Under the pieces are notes generated by a model. The model made no database searches and was not told the origin of the DNA. It saw nothing but the letters and a program-made list of their open reading frames with translations. The translations under genes were made by a program, and so were the position numbers. Shown here one piece after another: positions 33,868-43,565 of a DNA stretch of 64,000 nt; the stretch's first letter is position 1, and every line of letters starts with the position of its first letter. The stretch spans positions 62,001 to 126,000 of the forward strand of contig JALHRQ010000001.1 in assembly GCA_022841375.1 (NCBI GenBank), given 5' to 3'. This DNA comes from Burkholderiales bacterium (GTDB taxonomy: Bacteria > Pseudomonadota > Gammaproteobacteria > Burkholderiales > SG8-41).

Positions 33868-36800
33868 ATGGCGGAAGACCCCCACCCCGAATCGGGGCGC
33901 ATACTGATGCATAGCTGGAAACTGCCTGTATTCGCCACACTGGCCTACATTCTGGCCGGTTCGTCCTGGATACTGTTCGGCAATTTCCTGACCACTACAC
34001 TGTATCCGAATGATGCCGCGCCACAGTTCGAACTGATCAAGGGACTGATCTTTGTCGGCATTACCGGCACCGTCCTGTTCATCGCCCTGACCTACCTGGA
34101 TCGCCGCACCAATGACAATCTGATCGCCGGCGACCTCGGCGTTGAATTCGACCGGTCCCTGATTAGCGGTGATTTCGTCGTCCGCTGGTTGCCGGCACTG
34201 GTGGTTGTCTTGTACAGCATTCTTTTCATCATCATCGCAGCGGCACTGTGGTCGGTTCGTGACCATACCCTGCAAAACGGCTTGCGCTCAGCCCTCGCCT
34301 TGCAAAAAGCACACGCCGCTCTGACCAGCAGTTCGCTGGGTGTCATCAACTTCACGTTGAGTGACATTGCCGAGGACATCATTCAAAGAAGAATGTCGAA
34401 CCCCGCCGAGGAACTGCGGGCGCATATTCCAAATTTTGTGTCATCGGTCAACAGCATCGGTATCACCGACGCGACCGGCAAAGTCACCGCCCACACCGAT
34501 TCCAACGCGACCAAACTCGACTTGTCATCCCGGGACTATTTTCTGTTCCACCGCAACAATCCGAACAGCGGGTTTCATCTCACGGCGCCGTTCCGTGGCG
34601 AAGCCTCGGGGCGTTGGGTGATTGTCGCCAGCCGGCCTGTCCGCACCGCCTCCGGTGAGTTCATGGGCATCGTCGCCGCGGTCATCGACCCCGCAATTTT
34701 CGGTGTCTATTGGCGGCAGACCACTGACGCCGGCACCACGCTGTCCATCTATGATTCAAATGACACGCTGATGCTGCGTAGTCCCTTTCATGAAAATGCG
34801 GTAGGCAAATCGAACGGGCACGCGCTGTCCACCATATTGCTTGACCAGGCTGCGAGCCCGAAAACTTTCCGTGCAGAAAGTCTGATCGACGGCGAAAACC
34901 GCATCTATGCGGTCGGTGTTGTTCCGGAATATCCCCAACTGCGCCTGCTGGTCGGACTTTCCGAATTGCAATTGCTCAAAAGCTGGCACACTTTCGCTGT
35001 TGTCAGCCTGGCGATATACCTGCTGATCGCCAGCGGCCTGACCGCACTGACCTTTGTCCTGCTGCGACAGTTGCGCGAACGTCTGGTGCTGCAACGAAAG
35101 GCTGCCCAACTCGCGCGTTACCCTCTGCAGAACCGCAATCCCGTGCTGACGGTGACCTCGGCCGGTAAGAAGATGTTCATGAACAAGGCTGCGCGACAAC
35201 TCTACGAAACTTCCAAAGGCCCCGTCGCCGAACAGCTGGAGCAGCAACTGAAATCAATGGCTGCGGAGACCACCCCGGGCCTCAGCGAATTTACCCTCGG
35301 CACCCAAATCTGGTCAGCTTCCTACGTGCCGCATGCACCTGATTACTGCGACATCTACCTTACGGATGTTTCCGCCACACGCTTGGGTGAAAACCTGCTG
35401 CAGCTGTTTTTTGATTTGCCGTTCATCGGCATGGCGATCACCTCGGCGAAATCCAAGCACTGGCTGCGCGTGAATGACCAGCTATGCGAAATCCTCGGCT
35501 ACAGCCGGATACAACTGCAGGAAAAAACCTGGGCGGAACTGACCCATCCGGATGACCTGGCCGCGGACGTCGCCGAATTTGATCGCGTGATGCGCGACGT
35601 AAGCGATGGTTATTCGCTGGACAAACGCTTCATCCGCGCTGACGGCGCCGTTGTTGAAGCGGTCATCGACGTAAAGGCCGTCCGGCGCCCAGATCGCTCC
35701 GTCGAATATTTTCTGGCAACAATCCAGGACATTACCGAACGCAAACATGCAGAACGCCGGTTGCGCGAACAGCGCAACCTTTACGCAGCACTGACCGCCA
35801 CCAACGAGTCGATGATGCGCCTGCGCGAGCGTGGCCAGCTGTTCCATCGGGTGTGCGAAGTGGCGGTCGAGCGTGCCGGATTGGAGTTCGCGTGGATAGG
35901 CCTGGTCGACACGGCGCAGGGGGTTGTTGTTCCGGTCGCAAGGCACGGCGATGGTGGTGATTACATCGACAACGCACGTATCAGCACCAATCCGGACGTT
36001 CCCGAAGGCCGCGGTCCGACAGGACGCATGATTGCGTCCGGCGAGCACCAGATCGTCAACGACATTTTCGCCGATCCGACGATGTTGCCATGGCATAAAG
36101 CAGCCCGTCATTCAAAACTGTCTGCAATGGCGGTATTTCCGATCCGCCAGGATGCCGCCATCATTGCGGTGCTGTATCTGTATTCGCGGGATACTGGTTT
36201 TTTCAGCAATGACATCACCAAACTGATCGACGAAATGGTCGCCAACCTGTCTTTCGCTCTCGACAAACTGAATAACGAAGCGCATCGGTCACAAGTGGTC
36301 GCCGAACTGGAGCGCGTCGAATCGCGACTGCAGCACGCGCTGCAGGGCGGCGAGCACGGGGTCTGGGAATGGAACGCACAGAACAACGAGGTGTATTTCT
36401 CCCCCGTATGGAAGGTGATGCTCGGATACACCGATGCGGAAATCGGCAACTCGTTTACCGAATGGGAATCTCGCGTACACCCCGATGACCTGCCTGCAAC
36501 CCTGAGGGAGTTGCAGCGTTTTTCCAGCGGGGAAACCGCAACCTACACGGCCGAGTACCGTCTGCGCTGCAAGGATGGTGTCCACAAATGGATACTAGAC
36601 CGCGGCAAGGCCATCACCCGCACCGCCGACGGCAAACCCCAGCAGGCCATCGGCACCCACACCGACATCACCGCGGAACGCAATATCCGCGAACAACTGG
36701 GTGAAAGTGAAGCGAAGTTCAAGGGGCTCGTGGAACAGACCCTCGTCGGCATTTATATTGCCGACGACAAGGAAATCATTTACGCCAACCCGCGCATGTG

Positions 36801-37671
36801 CGACATCTTCGGCTACCGTGTCGACGAGATGATCGGCAAACCCTTTCACCAGCTGATCATTGAAGAGGACCTGCACCTCGTAACTGAAAATCTGCGCCTG
36901 CGGCTTTCCAAGAAAGTGGACACATTGCGCTATGAATTCCGCGGCAGGCGCAGGGATGGCGCCATCATCTCTGTTGGCGTACACGGATCGCAGGCCATTA
37001 TCCGCGGCCGCAATGTCGTTGTCGGCGTGCTGCAGGACATCACCGAACGCCACCTGAATGAAGAACGCGTACGTGAATATGTAGCCCGCCTTGAAAAATC
37101 CATCATGTCCACCGTGGGGGCCATTTCGCACATGGTCGACCTGCGCGACCCTTACACCTCGGGCCACGAGCGCCGTGTCGGTGAACTGGCCGCAGCAATC
37201 GGCAGCGAACTCGGCCTCACTGAACACCAGATTACCGGCCTGCGCGTCGCCGGCGGTGTTCACGATGTTGGCAAGATTGCAGTACCCGCGGAAATCCTTT
37301 CAAAACCGACACGTTTGTCGGCAGCGGAATTCGCCATCGTCAAGACTCATGCCCAGCAGGGCTATGAAATCCTCCAGAACATCGACTTTCCGTGGCCCAT
37401 CGCGCAAACCGTCTGGCAGCACCACGAACGTCTGGACGGCAGCGGCTATCCGCGGGGCCTGCGCGGAGATGATATCTGTCTGGAGGCGCGCATCCTGGCG
37501 GTCGCCGACGTCGTCGAATCGATGAGCACACACCGTCCTTACCGCCCAGCCATGGGCATTGAAGCCGCCCTTGCCGAAGTACAGGCCAAAACGGGCGTGC
37601 TGTACGACTCCACCGTTGTTACCGCCTGCATCAGACTGTTCCGCGAAAAGGATTACCAGTTCACGGAATAG
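33868..37671 (+). CDS. Multi-sensor PAS/GAF/HD-GYP cyclic-di-GMP phosphodiesterase
   Basis: 1267 residues. Three membrane helices near the N terminus (~19-40, 59-78, 107-130), a periplasmic Cache-like sensor (~135-375, with SRDYFLFHRNNPNSG and GRWVIVASRPV) and a fourth helix (~380-402). Cytoplasmic order: degenerate PAS (~415-510), PAS (~512-632), GAF (~650-805), PAS (~818-938), PAS (~945-1065), HD-GYP (~1070-1260). The HD site is HDVGK (~1130) and the GYP motif HHERLDGSGYP (~1184), both intact, so hydrolysis of cyclic di-GMP is expected. No GGDEF domain. Stands alone between AMMECR1 and BT1-like genes. Confidence 0.92.
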   Translation: MAEDPHPESGRILMHSWKLPVFATLAYILAGSSWILFGNFLTTTLYPNDAAPQFELIKGLIFVGITGTVLFIALTYLDRRTNDNLIAGDLGVEFDRSLISGDFVVRWLPALVVVLYSILFIIIAAALWSVRDHTLQNGLRSALALQKAHAALTSSSLGVINFTLSDIAEDIIQRRMSNPAEELRAHIPNFVSSVNSIGITDATGKVTAHTDSNATKLDLSSRDYFLFHRNNPNSGFHLTAPFRGEASGRWVIVASRPVRTASGEFMGIVAAVIDPAIFGVYWRQTTDAGTTLSIYDSNDTLMLRSPFHENAVGKSNGHALSTILLDQAASPKTFRAESLIDGENRIYAVGVVPEYPQLRLLVGLSELQLLKSWHTFAVVSLAIYLLIASGLTALTFVLLRQLRERLVLQRKAAQLARYPLQNRNPVLTVTSAGKKMFMNKAARQLYETSKGPVAEQLEQQLKSMAAETTPGLSEFTLGTQIWSASYVPHAPDYCDIYLTDVSATRLGENLLQLFFDLPFIGMAITSAKSKHWLRVNDQLCEILGYSRIQLQEKTWAELTHPDDLAADVAEFDRVMRDVSDGYSLDKRFIRADGAVVEAVIDVKAVRRPDRSVEYFLATIQDITERKHAERRLREQRNLYAALTATNESMMRLRERGQLFHRVCEVAVERAGLEFAWIGLVDTAQGVVVPVARHGDGGDYIDNARISTNPDVPEGRGPTGRMIASGEHQIVNDIFADPTMLPWHKAARHSKLSAMAVFPIRQDAAIIAVLYLYSRDTGFFSNDITKLIDEMVANLSFALDKLNNEAHRSQVVAELERVESRLQHALQGGEHGVWEWNAQNNEVYFSPVWKVMLGYTDAEIGNSFTEWESRVHPDDLPATLRELQRFSSGETATYTAEYRLRCKDGVHKWILDRGKAITRTADGKPQQAIGTHTDITAERNIREQLGESEAKFKGLVEQTLVGIYIADDKEIIYANPRMCDIFGYRVDEMIGKPFHQLIIEEDLHLVTENLRLRLSKKVDTLRYEFRGRRRDGAIISVGVHGSQAIIRGRNVVVGVLQDITERHLNEERVREYVARLEKSIMSTVGAISHMVDLRDPYTSGHERRVGELAAAIGSELGLTEHQITGLRVAGGVHDVGKIAVPAEILSKPTRLSAAEFAIVKTHAQQGYEILQNIDFPWPIAQTVWQHHERLDGSGYPRGLRGDDICLEARILAVADVVESMSTHRPYRPAMGIEAALAEVQAKTGVLYDSTVVTACIRLFREKDYQFTE

Positions 37672-37731
37672 ACCATCTGGCAGACCTCGCGCCTTATGTT
37701 TAAAATAACAATAAAAACAAAGGGTTAATAA

Positions 37732-39351
37732 ATGCACGCGATCGCTCAGTGGCTTGACCGCAACATCCTCGAACTCGGTCGCGAGATGCGCCTGTCCTAT
37801 CTGCCGCCATTGATGGTGTACATGGCGGCCGGCATTTCCGGTCTCACCGGCATCGTCGGCACCTTTTTCGTCAAGGATTATCTCGGACTGACCGCCGCCT
37901 TTCTCGCTGCACTCGGCTTCTGGGCGGGCGTGCCATGGGCATTGAAAATGCCACTGGGCCACTTCGTCGACCTGATCTGGCGCTGGAAAAGCATCATGGT
38001 ATTTGTCGGCGCCGCCATGATTGCCGCAAGCCTGCTGATCATGGTCGGCTTGCTTACGGATCGTGATTCCATGAGCGCGATGCTCCCGCCGGGGGCATGG
38101 TATGTGGCCAGCGTGCTGCTCGGCGCCGTCGGCTACGTGGTGCAGGATGTCGTCGCCGACGCCATGACCGTCGAGGCCGTGCCGCATGTCGATGCGCAGG
38201 GACAGCCCGTCGATGCCGCAAAACGCAAGCTGATGAACACCACCATGCAGACACTCGGGCGCGTCGCCATCATCGGCGGCGGCGTGCTGGTGGCGCTGAT
38301 CAACCTCTATGTCTTCAGCGGCGTACATGCGTTGACCGAAGACCAGAAAGTCGACATCTACCGCCGCATTTATCTGACGGCGCTGTGTATTCCGGCGATT
38401 TCGGTGGCCGGCGTGTTATTCGCCATGGTGTTGCGGCGGCGTGATGCGCAACGCCTGCGCGCGCAAGGCCGCACCGCCGCTGAAATCAACATGCTGCTCG
38501 GCGGACAGCAGGAAAAAACACCGGCGAACTGGTGGATCCTCGGCGGCAGCGCAGCGTTTGTCGCGTTTACACTGGGTATGGGTTTCAGCGGCCTCCCGTT
38601 CAACCAGGAAATCATATTCGCCGGATCTTTCGGCATCATCGCCTTCCTGCTGCTGCGGCTGACGCGTGAACTGGAGCCGGAAGCGCGCAATACGCTGCTC
38701 GGTACCGTCATCGTCATTTTCGTGTTCCGTGCGATCCCCGGACCCGGTGAAGGTGTCACCTGGTGGTTCATTGATGAACTGAAGTTCGACCAGCAGTTCA
38801 TTTCAGTGCTGTCACTGATCGGTTCGGTGCTGACGCTGTTCGGCATGTTCGTGTTCCGCCGCTTCATGGCCGACCACTCTATCGCCTACGTGGTCGGTTT
38901 CCTGACCGTGCTCGGCGGAGTGCTGTCGCTGCCTTACGTCGGCATGGTATTCGGCCTGCATCAGTGGACGTCTGCGGCCACCGGCGGCGTGGTCGATGCG
39001 CGTTTCATCGCACTTGTGAATACCGCGCTCGAATCCCCGCTGGGGCAGATTGCGATGATCCCGATGCTGGCGTGGATCGCCAACTCGGCGCCCGCCCACC
39101 TCAAAGCCACCTACTTCGCCGTGATGGCCTCGTTCACCAATCTCGCATTGTCCGCCTCGTCACTGGGCACCAAATACCTCAACCAAATCTACGTGGTGTC
39201 GCGCGAGGTCAAAGACAAGGGGGGCGCCGTCACCGTCCCGGCCGACTACAGCCAGCTGGGTGAACTCCTGATCGTGCAACTGATCATAGCCATAAGCATC
39301 CCGTTTACAGCCATCGCCGTCATCCGTATTCTGCGATTGCGCAGTGCCTGA
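37732..39351 (+). CDS. BT1/MFS-type membrane transporter
   Basis: 539 residues with about 12-14 membrane segments. The N-terminal half shows PWALKMPLGHFVDLIWRWKS and GAVGYVVQDVVADAMTVEAVP, close to the PWxxKPxxGxxxD and DxxxDxxxVE signatures of the folate-biopterin (BT1) transporter family in the major facilitator superfamily. Larger cytoplasmic loops occur at ~150-170 and ~230-260. It overlaps the next gene by 8 bp if that gene starts at its GTG. Substrate cannot be assigned; folate/pterin transport is a family guess only. Confidence 0.75.
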   Translation: MHAIAQWLDRNILELGREMRLSYLPPLMVYMAAGISGLTGIVGTFFVKDYLGLTAAFLAALGFWAGVPWALKMPLGHFVDLIWRWKSIMVFVGAAMIAASLLIMVGLLTDRDSMSAMLPPGAWYVASVLLGAVGYVVQDVVADAMTVEAVPHVDAQGQPVDAAKRKLMNTTMQTLGRVAIIGGGVLVALINLYVFSGVHALTEDQKVDIYRRIYLTALCIPAISVAGVLFAMVLRRRDAQRLRAQGRTAAEINMLLGGQQEKTPANWWILGGSAAFVAFTLGMGFSGLPFNQEIIFAGSFGIIAFLLLRLTRELEPEARNTLLGTVIVIFVFRAIPGPGEGVTWWFIDELKFDQQFISVLSLIGSVLTLFGMFVFRRFMADHSIAYVVGFLTVLGGVLSLPYVGMVFGLHQWTSAATGGVVDARFIALVNTALESPLGQIAMIPMLAWIANSAPAHLKATYFAVMASFTNLALSASSLGTKYLNQIYVVSREVKDKGGAVTVPADYSQLGELLIVQLIIAISIPFTAIAVIRILRLRSA

Positions 39352-39928
39352 ACAACAGCCGCCGGCAACCATGGACCTGAATGAACTCACCATCACCGAC
39401 ACCCGCACCACGGATTTGATCCTGCGGGCCGTCGCGTTTGCCGCGCACAAACACCGCGATCAACGGCGCAAGGACAAGGAAGCCTCGCCCTACATCAACC
39501 ATCCGATCGAACTCGCGCATGTGCTGTGGGATGAAGGTGCAGTGCGTGACCCGCTGGTCATTGCCGCCGCACTGCTCCACGACACGCTGGAAGACACCGA
39601 AACTTCGTGGCAGGAACTGCGCGGCGAATTCGGCGAAGAGATCGCCGACATCGTGCTTGAAGTCACCGACACGCAATGGATCAAAAAGGAAGTGCGCAAG
39701 CGCCTGCAGGTGGCCAAAGCCCGGCATTCCAGCGAAAGGGCGCGACTGGTCAAACTCGCCGACAAGATCTGCAATGTCCGCGACCTTGGCACCCGCGCGC
39801 CAGCCAACTGGTCGCTGGAACGCAAACGTCAGTATTACGAATGGGCCAGGGAAGTGGTCGACCGCCTTCGCGGCACCCACCTTGAACTGGAACGCCGCTT
39901 TGATGAAGTCTACGCCTTGAAACCCTGA
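39344..39928 (+). CDS. Small HD-domain protein, SpoT-hydrolase/MESH1-like
   Basis: 194 residues from the GTG at 39344, or 185 from the ATG at 39371 (MDLNELTITDTRTTD). A single HD_4 domain: AVAFAAHKHRDQRRKDKEASPYINHPIELA, AAALLHDTLEDTETS (HD), VKLADKICNVRDL. These match the ppGpp-hydrolase half of RelA/SpoT and the metazoan MESH1. There is no synthetase or TGS/ACT domain, so it is a small alarmone hydrolase candidate; NADPH phosphatase activity is known for MESH1. It overlaps the preceding transporter gene, implying coupling. Activity inferred. Confidence 0.85.
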   Translation: MPEQQPPATMDLNELTITDTRTTDLILRAVAFAAHKHRDQRRKDKEASPYINHPIELAHVLWDEGAVRDPLVIAAALLHDTLEDTETSWQELRGEFGEEIADIVLEVTDTQWIKKEVRKRLQVAKARHSSERARLVKLADKICNVRDLGTRAPANWSLERKRQYYEWAREVVDRLRGTHLELERRFDEVYALKP

Positions 39929-39990
39929 CCCCTTCATGGCGCGGAGTGTGCGATATTCGTGTTTTCCGTCCACCGAAAACCCGCGACACC

Positions 39991-41070
39991 ATGAAAATTA
40001 CCCACGCCAGCACCACCCTTGTCGCATTACCGCAGATCGAACCCTTGGCCGACGGCCCGACCACGCCGGGCTCGAAAAACTTTGTTGCGCTGAAACTCGG
40101 TACCGACCAGGGTGTTGAAGGCATCGGCTTCACCTTTTTCGGCGGCTCGCTCGATAAAGCCCTGCTTGCAGCTGTGCAATTGTTCGCCGATCTGACCATC
40201 GGTGAAGACCCGCTGCGCATCGAGTACATCGTCGGCAAGCTGCGCGCCTCCACTCCGGCCGGACCCGCCGGCATCGCAACACTGGCGCTGTCGGCAGTCG
40301 ACATCGCGTTGTGGGACATCAAGGGCAAGGTGCACAACCAGCCGGTCGGCAAACTCGCCGGGGGCCACCGCAACCGCATCGACACCTACGCCAGCGGCGC
40401 ACTGATGCGGCATTTTCCGCTGGCGCATCTCGAAAAAGCCGCAGTGCTGCTGAAGGAGCGCGGCTTCAAACAGATGAAAACGCAACTCGCCCTGCCCGGC
40501 GACACCAACCAGGTGAAGGAAGTCGAACATATCCGTACCATCCGCGAAGCCGTCGGTTATGAAATCGAGCTGATGTGCGACATCAACCAGCGCTGGGATG
40601 TGCGCCAGGCCATTTCCATCGGCAAACAGATCGACCCGTATCGCCTGTTCTGGCTGGAGGACGTCACCGCGCCCGACGACTTTGATGGTCTTGCGCGAGT
40701 CGCTGATGCGCTGGATACCCCCATCGCCTGCGGCGAGTACCTCTACGGCATCGCTCCGTTCCGCCAGTTGCTGGAAGCGCGTTCGGTCGACATCGTGATG
40801 ATCGACGTGCTGCGCGCCGGCGGCATCACACAATGGCTCAAGATCGCCGGTATGGCCGAAGCCTTCAACATTCCGGTGGTCAGCCATCTGGCCCCGGAAA
40901 TTCATGTGCATCTGGTATCCGCAATTCCCAACGGACTGACTGTGGAATACATGCCCTGGTCTTTCGGGCTGTTCCGTGAAGTACCGCAGCCGAAAGACGG
41001 CATGCTCACCGTGCCGCAAAAGCCGGGGCTGGGACTGGAGTTCGATCCCAAGACCGTCAAGTTCAGCTGA
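39991..41070 (+). CDS. Mandelate-racemase/enolase-superfamily enzyme
   Basis: 359 residues from the ATG at 39991 (MKITHASTTLVALP). Capping domain (~1-120, ALSAVDIALWDIKGK) and (beta/alpha)7 barrel. Metal ligands are visible as Asp in MCDINQRW, Glu in FWLEDV and Glu in CGEYLYG; the His-Asp dyad is SHLAPE and VMIDVLRAGG. The Lys-x-Lys motif of strand 2 reads KTQ (FKQMKTQ), so the usual second catalytic Lys is Gln, as in some sugar-acid dehydratase branches. Likely a dehydratase of an acid sugar or other carboxylate. It ends at a terminator shared with the convergent Bug gene. Confidence 0.88.
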   Translation: MKITHASTTLVALPQIEPLADGPTTPGSKNFVALKLGTDQGVEGIGFTFFGGSLDKALLAAVQLFADLTIGEDPLRIEYIVGKLRASTPAGPAGIATLALSAVDIALWDIKGKVHNQPVGKLAGGHRNRIDTYASGALMRHFPLAHLEKAAVLLKERGFKQMKTQLALPGDTNQVKEVEHIRTIREAVGYEIELMCDINQRWDVRQAISIGKQIDPYRLFWLEDVTAPDDFDGLARVADALDTPIACGEYLYGIAPFRQLLEARSVDIVMIDVLRAGGITQWLKIAGMAEAFNIPVVSHLAPEIHVHLVSAIPNGLTVEYMPWSFGLFREVPQPKDGMLTVPQKPGLGLEFDPKTVKFS

Positions 41071-41092
41071 TCGCGGTCAGCAGCAGACAAAA

Positions 41093-41118
41093 AAAGGGGC
41101 GGATGATTCCGCCCCTTT
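41093..41118. terminator. Bidirectional terminator
   Basis: AAAGGGGCGGA-TGAT-TCCGCCCCTTT, perfect 11-bp arms, A-run before and T-rich after. It separates the enolase-superfamily gene from the convergent Bug gene. Confidence 0.92.
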
Positions 41119-41150
41119 ATATTTCCGGCATGCGCCGGCTGCGGTGAAGA

Positions 41151-42134
41151 TCAGAACTTCGCGCCGCTGCGTTTAACGACGTCGGCCCATTTTTTCATGT
41201 CTTCGAGCATGAACTGACGGAAGACCTCGGGCGAATTGGTCACCGGCTCGGATCCGTTGGCATCGGCAATCTTGGCAAATTCAGCCGATTTTACGTAGGC
41301 CGCAATGTCGGTATGGATCTTGGTCAGGATCGGCTTCGGCAGTTTCGCCGGAGCAGCCACGCCATACCAGCCAACGACTTCGAAGCCCGGCAGCACTTCA
41401 GTCATCGCGGGAATATCCGGCGCCGCGGCCAGACGTTTGGCATTGCTCACGGCGATGCCGCGCAGCTTGCCGGATCGCACATGCGTAAACGCGCCGGCCA
41501 GCCCCATGAAGTTGTAATGGTATTCGCCGCTGATCAGGCCAACGGCAGCCGGACCCGTGCCCTTGTAAGGAATGTGCTGGCTTTTGATGCCGGCCATCAG
41601 ATTGTAGAGTTCGCCGGCAAGGTGACCACCGCTGCCGATGCCGGCGGAGCCGAAGTTGATCGGATCCTTGGTGGTCTTGGTCCACTGCACAAAATCCTTG
41701 GCGGTTTTTGCCGGATGCGAGGGATTGACCACCAGCAGCAGACCCGCCGCCGTCATCTGGGTGATCGGCGTGAAGTCATTGACCGGGTGATACGGCAGTT
41801 TGGGAATGATTGCTGCATTCACGGTGTGCTGGTGATACGGAATGAACAACGTGTAACCGTCCGGCAGCGAATCCTTGGTGATCTCGGCACCGTTGACGCC
41901 CGAAGCGCTGCCGCGATTGTCGACAATCACCTGCTGATTCCAGGCCTTGTTCAGATTCGACGCCAGCAGCCGGGCGAGGAAATCGGTGGTGCCGCCGGGT
42001 GCAGCGGGCGTGATGATCCTGACCGGACGGGTCGGGTAATTGTCTGCTGCCGTTGCCACAGCCGCCGGCATCGCCAGCCCCAGCGCTACCAACATCAGCG
42101 GCGCGCTCTTGGTAAATAGGCAAATACGCTGCAT
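41151..42134 (-). CDS. Bug-family (TctC-like) periplasmic substrate-binding protein
   Basis: 327 residues. AGGAGG lies 5 bases before the ATG. Signal peptide ending AVATAAD, then NYPTRPVRIITPAAPGGTTDFLARLLA, the Bug ligand loop, with VIVDNRGSASGVNGAEITKDSLPDGY split around ~55-80 and the second loop HIPYKGTGPAAVGLISGE (~175). The fold is a Venus flytrap binding carboxylates through backbone contacts. No TctAB genes adjoin it, as for most Bug proteins. Next to an enolase-superfamily enzyme, it may capture that enzyme's substrate. Ligand unknown. Confidence 0.93.
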   Translation of the reverse strand: MQRICLFTKSAPLMLVALGLAMPAAVATAADNYPTRPVRIITPAAPGGTTDFLARLLASNLNKAWNQQVIVDNRGSASGVNGAEITKDSLPDGYTLFIPYHQHTVNAAIIPKLPYHPVNDFTPITQMTAAGLLLVVNPSHPAKTAKDFVQWTKTTKDPINFGSAGIGSGGHLAGELYNLMAGIKSQHIPYKGTGPAAVGLISGEYHYNFMGLAGAFTHVRSGKLRGIAVSNAKRLAAAPDIPAMTEVLPGFEVVGWYGVAAPAKLPKPILTKIHTDIAAYVKSAEFAKIADANGSEPVTNSPEVFRQFMLEDMKKWADVVKRSGAKF

Positions 42135-42482
42135 TGTTTCCTCCTGTTTTTACGTTATGACCCGGAAGAATACCGCACTGTGGACATCAGTGCACCGCTT
42201 AGGCATCATTGACCCCGATACTGAGCCGCGTACAGCAATCGCGGCCGACAATAACAGCACGAGGCGGAGGTCGCGAGTCGGTAAATCAGCTGGAGTAACC
42301 TGGTGCCATAAACGCACCCTCCCGCCAGGCATAAGCCGTATCGCGGCATTGATCACCACATTCATTCAGGACATCACAAGCCGAACCGCGCACTGCATCC
42401 CGGCGCACAATTCCGGGACAGGCCGCGTGGTCACGAGCAAGCATCGAAGCCATTAACCCTCACCAACCGCTGGAGATTCATC
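42135..42482. other. 348-bp divergent intergenic region between two Bug genes
   Basis: No coding sequence, hairpin or recognisable operator was found. It must hold the promoters of both divergent receptor genes; GGAG precedes the plus-strand ATG by 8 bases. Confidence 0.5.
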
Positions 42483-43448
42483 ATGAACAAAAAAGTATTC
42501 ACAACAGCCGCTCTGTGCCTGCTTGGCGCCACCGCCGGTTTTGCACAGGCTCAGACTTACCCGGCCAAAACCGTGCGCATCATCGTGCCCTTCGCGCCCG
42601 GTGGCGGCTCCGACTTCATTGCCCGTGCCGTTGCGCCGTCGCTGTCGAAAGCCATGGGTCAGCAGTTCGTCGTCGACAACCGTCCGGGCGCCGGCAGCAC
42701 GCTGGGCAGTGAAATCGCACTGAAATCGCCGGCCGACGGTTACACCCTGCTGCTGATTTCCGGCAGCTACACGACTTCACCCAGTCTCTACAAAAACCTC
42801 AAATATGATCCCCTGAACGACATGGCCTCGGTGGTCCAGACCGAAAACGGCCCCTATGTCGTCACCGTGCACCCTTCGCTGCCGGCCAAGGACGTCAAAC
42901 AACTGGTGGCGATCGCCAAATCCAAACCGGGCCAGCTCAACTACGCCAGCACCGGCAACGGCGGCATCACCCACCTGTCCGCCGAACTGTTCGCGATGCG
43001 CACCGGCATCAAGATCACCCACATCCCGTACAAGGGTACCGGCCCCGGCGTCATCGATACCATTGCCGGCCACACCCAGATGATGATTGCGGCGGTATCC
43101 GCGGTGGTCGGACACATGCAGAGCGGCCGCCTGAAAGGCCTCGCCGTATCCTCGCCCAAGCGTCTGCCGGCGCTGCCCGCCATTCCAACAGTGATGGAAT
43201 CCGGCTACAACTACCAGGTCAACAACTGGCACGGCATCATCGCCCCCAAGGGCACGCCCAAAGCCGTCATTGACAAGCTGAACAGCGAAGTCAACAAAGC
43301 CATCAAAGACCCGGATTTCGCCAAACGCATCGCGCTGGACGGCCTCGAGCCGGCGGGTGGCACACCCGAGGAGTTCTACACCCTGCTCAAACGCGAAGTT
43401 GTCGAGTGGGGCGAGGTCGTCAAGGCCGCCAACGTCAAAGCAGACTGA
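42483..43448 (+). CDS. Bug-family (TctC-like) periplasmic substrate-binding protein
   Basis: 321 residues. Signal peptide ends at GFAQAQ; the mature chain opens TYPAKTVRIIVPFAPGGGSDFIARAVA, with VVDNRPGAGSTLGSEIALKSPADGY and THIPYKGTGPGVIDTIAG (~175), all canonical Bug motifs. Sequence differs clearly from the divergent neighbour at 41151, so they are separate paralogues rather than a fresh duplication. No permease genes adjoin. Ends at a strong terminator (43489). Ligand not predictable; carboxylates, phenylpropanoids and amino acids are known for the family. Confidence 0.93.
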   Translation: MNKKVFTTAALCLLGATAGFAQAQTYPAKTVRIIVPFAPGGGSDFIARAVAPSLSKAMGQQFVVDNRPGAGSTLGSEIALKSPADGYTLLLISGSYTTSPSLYKNLKYDPLNDMASVVQTENGPYVVTVHPSLPAKDVKQLVAIAKSKPGQLNYASTGNGGITHLSAELFAMRTGIKITHIPYKGTGPGVIDTIAGHTQMMIAAVSAVVGHMQSGRLKGLAVSSPKRLPALPAIPTVMESGYNYQVNNWHGIIAPKGTPKAVIDKLNSEVNKAIKDPDFAKRIALDGLEPAGGTPEEFYTLLKREVVEWGEVVKAANVKAD

Positions 43449-43488
43449 TCGGTCCTTCACTCAGGCACCGTTACAATAGCGGCACCCA

Positions 43489-43525
43489 CGGCCTCGCGGG
43501 CCATCCCGCGGGGCCGTTTTGTTTT
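43489..43525 (+). terminator. Terminator after the second Bug gene
   Basis: CGGCCTCGCGGG pairs with CCCGCGGGGCCG (one G-T pair) around a CCAT loop, followed by TTTTGTTTT. Confidence 0.9.
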
Positions 43526-43565
43526 GCATGGCCATCATCCCTGAACGACCCGGCATCCCTGCACC

